The notes under the pieces: model-generated
What the model was told of the DNA's origin: nothing
Seen by the model: the letters and a program-made list of their open reading frames with translations, nothing else
Databases searched by the model: none
Source: Acidobacteriaceae bacterium
GTDB taxonomy: Bacteria > Acidobacteriota > Terriglobia > Bryobacterales > Bryobacteraceae
NCBI GenBank assembly: GCA_019233755.1
Contig: JAFAMD010000011.1
Coordinates: 108,847 to 172,846, forward strand
DNA: 64,000 bases
Direction: 5' to 3'
Shown: positions 55,446 through 63,492 of the stretch, in pieces
Numbering within the stretch: the first letter of the stretch is position 1
How the letters are laid out: each line of letters starts with the position of its first letter
Translations under genes and position numbers: made by a program

Positions 55446-55963
55446 GCGTAAGGTGAATCCGGACCCCGGCGCGACGCGCTTTAGAGCGTGCGGTGAATAG
55501 CTATTTCGGGTAGGTGCGCTGACCGAGGCCGGGCTGGTTTTGGTCCTGTACTGTTTACTCCGCGTTTGAAAGGGTTGTTGACAACTTTCCTGTCAGCCAC
55601 AGCGCCTCTCCCCGCAAAGGCTCTTCGGCCCTTCAAGGCGCTGCTGAAGCCGCGGCCTTGAAGGAACCCCTCGTGCGCAGCTGGCAAGGCCGCGCCCGCC
55701 GCAAGCGGCGCGAGAGAAAGGAACCCAACATGGAGAATACGAATTTGCTAATGAATATCTGAAACGAGACGGCCGTACCTTGATGGAAGTCGCCGAAGTC
55801 ATTCTGTGCAGTGATGAGAATGCCGCAGCGCTTTGCGACCGCGGTCATGAAGTCGAACCGGATGGCAAATGCCGACACGGCTGCCCCTCGATCCCCGGGC
55901 GGAGGGGCTCATCTGAAAAGGAGCAGCCCATGAAGGCAATGGCAGAGAGCATCGCGATGTTCG
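55446..55963. other. 518-bp region upstream of the efflux operon
   Basis: It should contain the operon promoter on the minus strand. A plus-strand stretch (about 55780-55910) reads MEVAEVILCSDENAAALCDRGH and DGKCRHGCPS, which looks protein-like but lacks a good start and end; it may be another decayed mobile-element fragment. Confidence 0.4.
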
Positions 55964-56299
55964 GTGCTGTTGAAGGGCTGTACGGTCATGGTGTATGCGA
56001 AGCTCTATCCTCGCAATCTGATTGAGGAATATCGAAAAGCGGTTCGAGGTCTCTATAACAGCTTCTGCGGCACGGACAACCTGAAGAATCCGACACCCGA
56101 AGAATGGGCAGCCTTCGAACGAAGTTGCAGCATGCGCGATATGGGAAGGCATCTTTGCACATTGCCCACCAGCGAGCACTGCCCGCGGGGACTCGTTTGC
56201 CTGGGCTGCGTTCATGCTCAACCGAAGAAAAGCGCAACGCCTTTATTCCACCGAATGCTTGACAGTCATGAGCGTGCACTTGCCGCGGCACCGCTCTAA
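55964..56299 (+). pseudogene. C-terminal remnant of a recombinase/transposon protein
   Basis: 111 codons. The part LIEEYRKAVRGLYNSF, CSMRDMGRHLC and the cysteine-rich stretch EHCPRGLVCLGCVHAQPKKSA resemble the C-terminal region of large tyrosine-recombinase-type proteins from soil bacteria. The N-terminal catalytic part is missing and there is no ribosome-binding site. Identification rests on recalled sequence patterns only. Confidence 0.4.
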
Positions 56300-56452
56300 A
56301 GCGCGCCGAGGAACTCCCCGGAAATGTCGCGATGGCAATCGAATCGGCTGGCGAGCGAGTTGGTCTCGATATCACCGGTGCCTCGCCGACGCTTTTAATG
56401 ATGTCAACGCGACAGATTTGCTATCATTCGGGCAAACTGAGGATTTTGCCGC

Positions 56453-56707
56453 ATGGTCAGAACACTCAATCTCACTGCCAACATTCCAGCCACCTGCGAG
56501 TTGCACATCAGTCTACCGGCTGATTTTCCTCAGGGGCCCGCTGAGATCGTGCTGGTAGTTTCTCCGTCGAAAGATTCGAGGAGGTCAACCCTGGCTGACT
56601 TTCGCGACTCGGAGTTCTTTGGAATGTGGCGTGATCGCTCGGATATCGGCGACAGCGTCGACTTCGCTCATGAACTGCGATCTGAAGGCTGGAAACGCTC
56701 CGCCTGA
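56453..56707 (+). CDS. putative antitoxin of a VapBC-type pair
   Basis: 84 residues beginning with a beta-rich domain (LNLTANIPATCELHISLPADFP, GPAEIVLVVSP) and ending in an acidic helical tail (FAHELRSEGWKRSA). Size and layout match small antitoxins encoded before PIN toxins. TGAGGA precedes the ATG. Its TGA shares a base with the toxin ATG (TGATG), so translation is coupled. No AbrB or ribbon-helix-helix motif is certain. Confidence 0.7.
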   Translation: MVRTLNLTANIPATCELHISLPADFPQGPAEIVLVVSPSKDSRRSTLADFRDSEFFGMWRDRSDIGDSVDFAHELRSEGWKRSA

Positions 56708-57091
56708 TGGTTCTGATAGATACGGACGTTCTCATCGAGTGTCTGCGAGGTTCGGCTGCCGCCAAAAATTGGCTAGGCACGCTCGACGATGATGATTCGT
56801 TCTGTGTTCCGGGTGTAGTGGCCATGGAACTAGTTATTGGGTGCCGGAACCAAAGCGAGTTGCAACAAGTCCAGAAGTTCCTCCGGTCATTCGCCGTTGC
56901 GTGGCCTGAAGCAGCGGACTTCGAGCTTTAGTTATCGCTTGCTCCTAACCCATCGCTTATCTTCTGCCCTCAGCATTCCAGATTCGCTCATCGCGGCCAT
57001 GGCTCTCTCGCGAGCACCTCGCCTTTTCAACTTGAAACACTTTCAAATCATTCCCGGGCTAGACGTTCAGCAGCCGTACCAGCGGCCGTAA
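56707..57091 (+). pseudogene. VapC-like PIN-domain toxin broken by a +1 frameshift
   Basis: The first frame (56707-56931) gives 74 residues with two PIN acidic residues (LIDTDVLIE, VVAMELVIG) and stops at TAG after DFEL. In the frame shifted by one base the rest of the domain continues (SYRLLLTHRLSSALSIPDSLIAA with the third acidic residue, then NLKHFQIIPGL) to a TAA at 57089-57091. One extra T in the TTT at 56927-56929 explains the break. Without the second half the RNase should be inactive. Confidence 0.85.
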
Positions 57092-57179
57092 AGTTGCCAC
57101 GGTCCTCTAGAAGAGGGCGCTAGAACGATCGCCGCGCCGTATCGTTCTCACCGGATGCCGGCAGCCAGCGTTATCGCTC

Positions 57180-57422
57180 TCAGTCCTGCGATCTTCGCGG
57201 TTTTTTCGCGGTAATAAATGTATCGACCTCGTGCTCTTCCGAAAGGAGAAACTCGAGAAAGGATACGCCTTTGCACCTGCATGTCTCGCTGATGCTCAAA
57301 AAGATCAGGCAGTTGCGAATCCCCTTGGGAGTGCTGGTGCCACCGATGATATTTCGAAGACGTGCGAATACTTTGACTGCATGCGCTGCGTTGTTGTTCC
57401 GGGGTACGCCACCGTGATGCAA
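57180..57422 (-). pseudogene. C-terminal remnant of a DDE transposase (IS66-like type)
   Basis: About 70 codons read PRNNNAAHAVKVFARLRNIIG, STPKGIRNCLIFLSISETC and GVSFLEFLLSEEHEVDTF. This matches the C-terminal pattern NNNAExAIKxFAxLR...LLSxxETCxxxGVSFLxFL of a DDE transposase family often filed near IS66. There is no start of its own. It abuts the integrase-type remnant in the same orientation. Confidence 0.6.
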
Positions 57423-57439
57423 AAAGGTGAACAGGCGGT

Positions 57440-57860
57440 CGCGATTCCTTTGAAACCATCGCCTTTAATTGCTCCACAAACTCTTGTCCAAGAATACCGT
57501 CGCGATCGCGCAACAGACAACGCGGCACCTTGCCCCCAGGGAAAGGCCTCGGGTAGTTGGTGTGCAGTCCATTCCGCAGTTGGATCTTGCGTAACCGCGA
57601 AATGCAGAATTCGTCACCGTTCATGCGCCATCACGAGAAGACACAAAGGATTCCGAAGCGAATCGTGGGAACCGTGAAGCTCTTCACGTGGTTCTCTAAA
57701 AACATCCTCCACCATTGCGATGGTGACCCTTTGCGGCGTACAAGGTATTTACTCACGCTGGTTTCGCTGATGTCGAAGCCGAGTTTGAGCAAGTCGCCGT
57801 GGATCTTTGGTGCTCCCCAGGGTGGATTCTCACGGCCCATGCGGCAAATGAGTTTGCGAG
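57440..57860 (-). pseudogene. DDE/integrase-core transposase remnant (2)
   Basis: Two fragments of the same protein family as the remnant at 43107. The first (57631-57840) reads WGAPKIHGDLLKLGFDI and PSQWWRMFLENHVKSF; the second (about 57450-57570, other frame) reads PRCLLRDRDGILGQEFVEQLKAM. It differs from copy 1 at many positions, so the two are not recent copies. Most of the catalytic domain is lost. Confidence 0.75.
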
Positions 57861-58321
57861 TTAATGCGATGGTGCGACTGAGGTAAAGACGTTAGGAATA
57901 GGAAAATATAACTGTCTGTCATTGGCCGTCGAAGATGTCGAGCGTGTTCTGCCTACTACGGGTCCCGACGGGAAGGGCGGATCGAAAGATGAGGCCGCTG
58001 GTTTCGGAGGAAAACCAGAGGCCTCCCCTACATAGTCCGACTTATGATGCAGGGCATTCTTTTATATACTTAAAGGCGAGACTGGAAAGCAAGTGTAAAT
58101 AGTCACGATGCTACACAGCTACAGCGATGCGGTTTTAGTACTTAGCAGTAGGCGGTATATATACGGACGATACTGCTAACTGACGTTCCCTTCTTTTCCT
58201 GGAGCGTAAATCTTCACAAGCGACTCGGCACCGTGTGAACTGCAACACGTTTATAATGGGGAGTTACGCCTCTTAAGCGCTAACTCCTTTCTACCCGGCC
58301 GATCACTTATTGTGCTTAATT
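57861..58321. other. AT-richer intergenic stretch without gene
   Basis: About 460 bp between the transposase remnant and the 3' end of the transglycosylase gene. It is visibly more AT-rich than its surroundings (e.g. TTTTATATACTTAAA near 58070). No gene, tRNA or repeat is recognised. Confidence 0.5.
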
Positions 58322-59092
58322 TCAAGGAGTGTGCTGCGCCTGCGCGCGTTGCTGAAGCTTCCTGCGATTGAAGTCTGTAATTACCTGTCTCACGTACGAG
58401 AGTGTCTCGGGGTAGGGAGGAATGCCTCCATACTGTCTAACTCGCTGTGGCCCTGCATTGTAGGCAGCCAGCGCTTTAGCCGCGTCCCCATGATATTGCT
58501 CAAGTAGGCCGCGCAGGTATCTGGCGCCCCCATCCAAGTTTGCGGCCGGGTCGAACAGATTTTTGACACCCAGTCTAGCTGCTGTATCCGGCATGAGCTG
58601 CATGAGACCTCGAGCCCCTTTAGGAGAGATGGCATTGGAATTGAAATGGCTTTCGGCTTTCACTAGGCTATCGATGAAATCCGGGTCAATTTGATATCGA
58701 GTGGCGATGCTGGTGATTAAGCCACCCAAGCGATTCTTATCCTCAGAAGAGATACCGGCATTCGAGCTTATATTCGCAGGCTCTGGCGTTTCAGTTACGA
58801 CTTGTGTTTCCGCTGGCTCATAGTTCTCGAGTTGCTCAACGGGAACGTCCACGTATCCGCTCCCACGTCCGGTACAGAGCCATAGCCGCGTAGTGACTCC
58901 CACCCGCTCGTAGCGCGAATACTGAATGCTGAAGCCATTGCGGAGAGTCGCAACGGAGCATGTGCCGGGTGGATTCCCGCTGGGTCCAGCCAAGTCAGCC
59001 GATTGAATTCCCCCGGGGATCAGCAGAGCGGCAAGAGCGAGCCTGCGGATCTTTCCAGCGCAGCAGAACTGACATCTTCGGTCACAAGACAC
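58322..59092 (-). CDS. exported lytic transglycosylase (SLT family)
   Basis: 256 residues. The N-terminal 30 residues are signal-like, though with unusual cysteines. A DUF4124-like strand region (about 45-90) leads to an SLT domain (about 122-245) with catalytic Glu147 in VKAESHFNSNAISPKGA, then GLMQLMPDTA and the final AYNAGPQRV. It cleaves peptidoglycan with formation of 1,6-anhydro ends, in the periplasm. It stands alone among decayed DNA but looks intact. Confidence 0.92.
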   Translation of the reverse strand: MSCDRRCQFCCAGKIRRLALAALLIPGGIQSADLAGPSGNPPGTCSVATLRNGFSIQYSRYERVGVTTRLWLCTGRGSGYVDVPVEQLENYEPAETQVVTETPEPANISSNAGISSEDKNRLGGLITSIATRYQIDPDFIDSLVKAESHFNSNAISPKGARGLMQLMPDTAARLGVKNLFDPAANLDGGARYLRGLLEQYHGDAAKALAAYNAGPQRVRQYGGIPPYPETLSYVRQVITDFNRRKLQQRAQAQHTP

Positions 59093-59248
59093 CGTAGGTC
59101 TAGGTTATTGGCAAGCTTTCGTCCAATCATTGCGCTCGCTCAAAGAGCCTGCGTATTGGGCTTCTGTGCAGCGGGTTGGAGCATGACGTAGCGCAAAGCG
59201 TTCGAAGGGAGCATCGCTTTAAACTTGTTTTCAACACGCTGCGCAACC

Positions 59249-59521
59249 ATGTCTCAGCCAGACTCATTCACGGGCTCCTGGGGCTCCTTTCTAGGCTCGG
59301 GCATCGACCTTGCGCATAGACTGGTCGATGTTGCGTGCTTGATACCGCATGTCGAGGATGCGCACGAATATCTCGAGGATGCACACGAATATAGAGTCGC
59401 TGCCCGGGAGTTTATTGATTGCATTGTGAATCTGGCTTCTATCGTGGAGCTTGACGCTAAGGAGCGGGAGTTCATTGAAGGAGAACTCAACCGGTTGAGA
59501 GAACATCTCCGTTCCGATTAA
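59249..59521 (+). CDS. possible small helical protein with internal duplication
   Basis: About 90 residues from the ATG at 59249 (or 98 from 59225). The second half is acidic and helical (EFIDCIVNLASIVELDAKER, EGELNRLREHL). It contains a 21-bp in-frame tandem duplication at 59351-59392 coding for VEDAHEY-LEDAHEY. No family or ribosome-binding site is recognised. Its composition is protein-like, but it may be a chance frame. Confidence 0.4.
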   Translation: MSQPDSFTGSWGSFLGSGIDLAHRLVDVACLIPHVEDAHEYLEDAHEYRVAAREFIDCIVNLASIVELDAKEREFIEGELNRLREHLRSD

Positions 59522-59529
59522 TGCCTTGT

Positions 59530-59850
59530 GCGGCAAACGAGGTTGGCGTGAACGCGCCATAAACAGACTTCGAATACCTGCTTCAGAGTGTTCACCTGGA
59601 ACGGCGCGGTTCGCCTTACGACAGAACTCACTAACATTGTCAACATTACCCAGATCAGCGGGGAGAACATTGTTGTCGCCATGACGGACCAACCGTTATG
59701 ACTTCCGGTTGGAGCTCGGGTAAATGTCACGAGTGTAAGTGAGGCCGGTTACACGGGACGTTCACAATCACCAACCTGGGCATAGGGACGACCGAAACGG
59801 GAGACAGTCTCCAACGGACCAACGGGAGGCTACGCGTCTAGTACATAACA
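59530..59850 (+). pseudogene. fragment of a repeat-type surface protein
   Basis: Three frames together give NIVNITQISGENIVVAMTD, LPVGARVNVTSVSEAGYTG and GTFTITNLGIGTTETGDSL. This resembles a beta-sandwich repeat of large extracellular or phage-tail proteins (pattern LPVGxxVxVTGVxxxGYNGTFTIT). Stops and shifts separate the parts and there is no start. The rest of the parent gene is absent. Confidence 0.45.
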
Positions 59851-59865
59851 GAGCGGTTGCCGCCA

Positions 59866-61269
59866 CTATTCGCCTTCTAGCGAAAGCAGATAGCTGGTGA
59901 GATCCGCCGTCTGCTGCCGGGAGAGCTTGAATCGCGGCATGATGCTGCCCGGAGAAAGCTTCGCAGGATCAGAGAAATGTGCCTCAATCCAGCTTCGGCT
60001 TCGACGCTTGGAGAGTCCGTTGAGTGGCGGGCCAATGCGCTCACCGGTGCCGTTGACCAGATGACAAGCGCTGCAATGATGTTGTTGATATATGCTCGCG
60101 CCTCTCATTGCGAACTCCGGCACATTCTGCGTGTCGGAGCCGGACCGGGCAAGCAACTCGGCGGGCGAGGCACGGATCCAATCGGTCGAACGCGAATAAT
60201 CGATCGAGACCAATGGGGTTGGGGTTGTCGCCATAGCAGCCAGTGTCAATGCTGTCCACGCCCCAAACGCGAGTCCAACAAAGACAAACGCCATTCCACG
60301 CTTCGCCACATATACTATCTTGCCGCGATCTACAAAAGGAACAAGAATCAAAGCAATAATTGCGCAGCTCGGCAGGATCACGCTCCCGACAACTTCCAGC
60401 GGCCCCTGGAAGAATTTCAGGAGTTGAAAAAGAAATAGGAAATACCATTCAGGACGCGGTATGTAAGTAGAATCCGCCTGATCAGCAATTTGGCTAAGCG
60501 GAACGTGCACGAGCACTGCGAGCGCAAAAAGAATTGTGAACGCGATGAAGATAGCTACCGTATCCTTGAAGACCTGCTCCGGATAAAATTGCTTTTTGGA
60601 GAGCGAGTGGTCGCGCGGTGTGGGCGCCACACCATGCCGCCGCACAAGGTAAACATGAAATAGGACCAGCAGCATAATGGCTGCCGGAAGCACCATTACG
60701 TGTAAGCCATAGAAGCGCGTCAATGTTAGGACCCCCACCCCGCTCTTGGCTCCCATTAGATCGAGCACATAGGGTCCGACTAAGGGCGCGTGACTCGCAA
60801 TTTGTGTCGTAACGATGGTGCCCCAGTAAGCTCGATTGTCCCACGGTAGCAGATATCCCGTGAGTCCGAAGGTAAGAGCGAGCAGTAATAGTCCTACCCC
60901 GCTGATCCACGTAAGCTCGCGTGGCTTTTTATACGCTCCGTAAAGGAATACCTGAGTAATGTGAAGAAAGATCACGATGATCAATAAACTTGAACCCCAA
61001 TGATGTAGTCCGCGGACGAGCTTGCCTCCCGTCATCTCTATAAGGATGTAACGCACACTGTTGTACGCATCACCGGGAATAGGGGCATAGTTTAAGGCGA
61101 GCAGTATACCTGTAAATCCCTGCACCAGCAAGAGAAACAGTGCCACGCTGCCGAAGACCTGACGCCAACCGCTCGAACCCGGGATGTATTCGTTGAGAAA
61201 CTGGATGGTAGCCGACCTAACACCCGTCCGGTCCTCCAACCAAGTTGTGATGTTCCGAAGGCTTTTCAT
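59866..61269 (-). CDS. cytochrome b with fused C-terminal cytochrome c (bc complex subunit)
   Basis: 467 residues. Residues about 1-350 are a complete cytochrome b with eight membrane helices, heme ligand histidines in GLHHWGSSLLIIVIFLH and in GLHVMVLPAAIMLLVLFHVY, and the Qo motif PEWYFLF (usual PEWY). After a further membrane helix the C-terminal 85 residues hold a cytochrome c with CSACH, ending in a PRFKLS-type Met-ligand region (GSIMPRF). So the c1-like electron acceptor is part of the b subunit. The start overlaps the Rieske stop by ATGA. Confidence 0.94.
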   Translation of the reverse strand: MKSLRNITTWLEDRTGVRSATIQFLNEYIPGSSGWRQVFGSVALFLLLVQGFTGILLALNYAPIPGDAYNSVRYILIEMTGGKLVRGLHHWGSSLLIIVIFLHITQVFLYGAYKKPRELTWISGVGLLLLALTFGLTGYLLPWDNRAYWGTIVTTQIASHAPLVGPYVLDLMGAKSGVGVLTLTRFYGLHVMVLPAAIMLLVLFHVYLVRRHGVAPTPRDHSLSKKQFYPEQVFKDTVAIFIAFTILFALAVLVHVPLSQIADQADSTYIPRPEWYFLFLFQLLKFFQGPLEVVGSVILPSCAIIALILVPFVDRGKIVYVAKRGMAFVFVGLAFGAWTALTLAAMATTPTPLVSIDYSRSTDWIRASPAELLARSGSDTQNVPEFAMRGASIYQQHHCSACHLVNGTGERIGPPLNGLSKRRSRSWIEAHFSDPAKLSPGSIMPRFKLSRQQTADLTSYLLSLEGE

Positions 61270-61811
61270 AAGATTTGGTCGGAACGCGTCAATTTACCAA
61301 TAAACACTTTGCCGCTCTCGAGTTTAACCTGATAGCGGTCGAGTGGCCGGGAAGCTGGACCGGCAACTACGTCGCCGGCGATTGAAAATCGGGAGTTGTG
61401 GCAAGGGCAAACGAACTGGCGCTGCGTATCATCCCAATGGTGTGCGCAGCCTAAGTGCGTGCATCGCGGGCCAAAGGCTAGCACCTTGGAATCAAGTCCC
61501 CTCGTCACCCAGGCTGTAAGCTTCTCTTCGGTTTTCTTCCATGCATCGGCGCCATTGCGATGGAACACCACCTCAACGGGACGGCCCGCTGGCAGCATCG
61601 CCGCATCACCGATCCCGGCCCATTCGTCGGCCACTCGACTCTTTGGAGTCGACAAAAGGTAATGCGCGGCGGGCACCCCGAGCGCGGCTGTGATAAGGCC
61701 CCAGAAGGCGCGAATACCGGTTATCAGTAATCTTCGCCGGCTTCTGTCGTATACAGACACAGACGCAGGCGTATCGGTACATCCATCAATGATCGTCTGT
61801 TCGCGAATCAT
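61266..61811 (-). CDS. Rieske iron-sulfur protein of the bc complex
   Basis: 181 residues. A twin-arginine membrane anchor (RSRRRLLITGIRAFWGLITAALG) is followed by the Rieske domain with the 2Fe-2S ligands in CTHLGCAHH and CPCHNSRF, with GPASRPLDRYQV behind them. The stop overlaps the cytochrome b start by 4 nt. The pair passes electrons from quinol to the fused cytochrome c. No separate cytochrome c1 gene is next to it. Confidence 0.95.
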   Translation of the reverse strand: MIREQTIIDGCTDTPASVSVYDRSRRRLLITGIRAFWGLITAALGVPAAHYLLSTPKSRVADEWAGIGDAAMLPAGRPVEVVFHRNGADAWKKTEEKLTAWVTRGLDSKVLAFGPRCTHLGCAHHWDDTQRQFVCPCHNSRFSIAGDVVAGPASRPLDRYQVKLESGKVFIGKLTRSDQIL

Positions 61812-62015
61812 GCTGAGCCCCCCATTGTAAGTGTTTGGGCCTTAATTATGCGAAGAGCACGATGTCGTGTATTTGTTCGTCGACAAAGACGGGTGTTTAG
61901 GCACAATTTATTTACAACCTGAGAGCAATAGAGGCATCGTGGCTCTTATGTGATTGATTACAAGGGAGACGCGCGGGAAGCCAAGGATCTAATGACTTAG
62001 TGGAGCAATTACTGA

Positions 62016-62043
62016 TTGACCTGGCGCAAGGAAACGATACTTA
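62016..62043 (+). promoter_or_regulatory. possible promoter of the cytochrome-porin gene
   Basis: TTGACC (62016-62021) and TACTTA (62038-62043) are 16 bases apart, a plausible sigma-70 pair about 60 bp before the start codon. It lies in the 296-bp divergent gap between the Rieske gene and the cytochrome-porin gene. Weak evidence; a spacing match by chance is possible. Confidence 0.3.
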
Positions 62044-62107
62044 GTCCGCATATTCTGATCCTAACCCCGCAAACCAAATCGCAAGCAGGAAACTACAGGA
62101 GCAGATT

Positions 62108-63478
62108 ATGCACGTCGTACTGGAGATCAACAAACTAGTGCTGCCCAGAGTGCGCCTATTTCGTGCTTTGGCGGCTCTGTTCGTGTGGTGCGGGCTGGCT
62201 CGGCAAGCCTACAGTCTGCCATCATTTGCCCGCCAAACTGGCCAAAAGTGTGTGGCGTGCCATGTCGGAGGATTCTGGCCTCAGCTCACACCATGGGGAA
62301 GATTCTTCAAACTGTCGGGGTACACGGCCGGGACCACGCTTAAGGACAAAGAGGGCGGTGTTCACATTCCGGTGGGCGTCTTCGGACAGGCCGGATTGAC
62401 TTGGGCGGCCCAGCCAAATGATTCAAACGGACAGTCAGTAATCGATCATAACGGGCGCCCTGAGATGTATCAGGTCACTGGAGAGCTTGGGACTAAAATC
62501 ACTAACTTTCTGGGCTTGTTTTATGAATACCAGGTGGGCAATACGTTCCCGGGTTGGAAGGGCACAACGAACGTCGCGGATGTGCGTGCGGTTCACTTCT
62601 TTCATTTGGGTCGCCATGAAATCCTGGTGGGCGCCGATACCAATAACAACCCAAGCGTTCAAGACGTTTGGAATTCGTCGCCTGACTGGAGTTACCCATT
62701 CTATTCATCGCCGCAAGCTGTGAGTGGACCCGCAAATCCTATGATTACCGGCTTGGGCAGTCAGTCGGCTGGGATCGGCGGGTACGCGCTTGTGGACCGA
62801 AGGTTTTATTTCGAGGTTTCAGCGTATCGCGCGGCGACGGGATTTTTCAGGTGGATGAGCGCTGGCATTTCGTTTCCGCACTATCTCAGTGGTTACAACC
62901 CTTACTGGAGGGCGTACTGGGAAAAAACGCGCGGCGCGCAGTCGTTTTTGGTTGGAACATTCGGCCTCCGCGCGAGCGTGTATCCGGACAGCTCAGATCC
63001 GAGGGGGTCTGCCGACGTCTTTACGGATTACGGGATCGACAGTCAATACCAGTACCTTGCGAGCACGCACAAGGTAACGCTGCGCGGGAATTATATCTAT
63101 GAGCGCCGCGCATGGGATGCAAGTTTTTCGGCAGGCAATGTGGGAACGCAAACCGGTAATCTGCGATCGATAAACGTCAGCGGAACGTATGCGTACAAGG
63201 ACAACTGGGCCTTCAGTGCCGGGTACCTGCTGACGAATGGCAACCGTGATGCACAACTCTACGCCGTTGTGTCGCCTTCCGGTGATGTGATTTCATCGTC
63301 ACCGAAGACAACCGGGTACACGCTTGAAATAGACCGGCACATTACGCAGAACGTACAGCTGATGGCGCAGTATCGTGGATTCGGTCGGCTTAATGGCCTC
63401 CGGCACAATGTTGACGGGATCGGCAGAAATGCCAGCGATAACAACACGCTCTGGCTTAGCGTATTTTTCGCATTTTAA
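62108..63478 (+). CDS. outer-membrane cytochrome-porin fusion, Cyc2-like layout
   Basis: 456 residues. A signal peptide (about 15-35) is followed at once by LPSFARQTGQKCVACHVGGF, a mono-heme site at Cys48/Cys51/His52, and PWGRFFKLSGYT. The remaining about 380 residues are alternating aromatic/hydrophobic strands, ending in Phe (LWLSVFFAF), typical of a beta-barrel. Cyc2, the outer-membrane iron oxidase, has this order: short heme plug, then porin. Many related proteins of unknown role share the FARQTG-x-C-x-x-C-H start, so iron oxidation is only one possibility. AGGAG precedes the start; the diheme cytochrome follows 14 bp later. Confidence 0.85.
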   Translation: MHVVLEINKLVLPRVRLFRALAALFVWCGLARQAYSLPSFARQTGQKCVACHVGGFWPQLTPWGRFFKLSGYTAGTTLKDKEGGVHIPVGVFGQAGLTWAAQPNDSNGQSVIDHNGRPEMYQVTGELGTKITNFLGLFYEYQVGNTFPGWKGTTNVADVRAVHFFHLGRHEILVGADTNNNPSVQDVWNSSPDWSYPFYSSPQAVSGPANPMITGLGSQSAGIGGYALVDRRFYFEVSAYRAATGFFRWMSAGISFPHYLSGYNPYWRAYWEKTRGAQSFLVGTFGLRASVYPDSSDPRGSADVFTDYGIDSQYQYLASTHKVTLRGNYIYERRAWDASFSAGNVGTQTGNLRSINVSGTYAYKDNWAFSAGYLLTNGNRDAQLYAVVSPSGDVISSSPKTTGYTLEIDRHITQNVQLMAQYRGFGRLNGLRHNVDGIGRNASDNNTLWLSVFFAF

Positions 63479-63492
63479 TCGGAGAGAAGATC

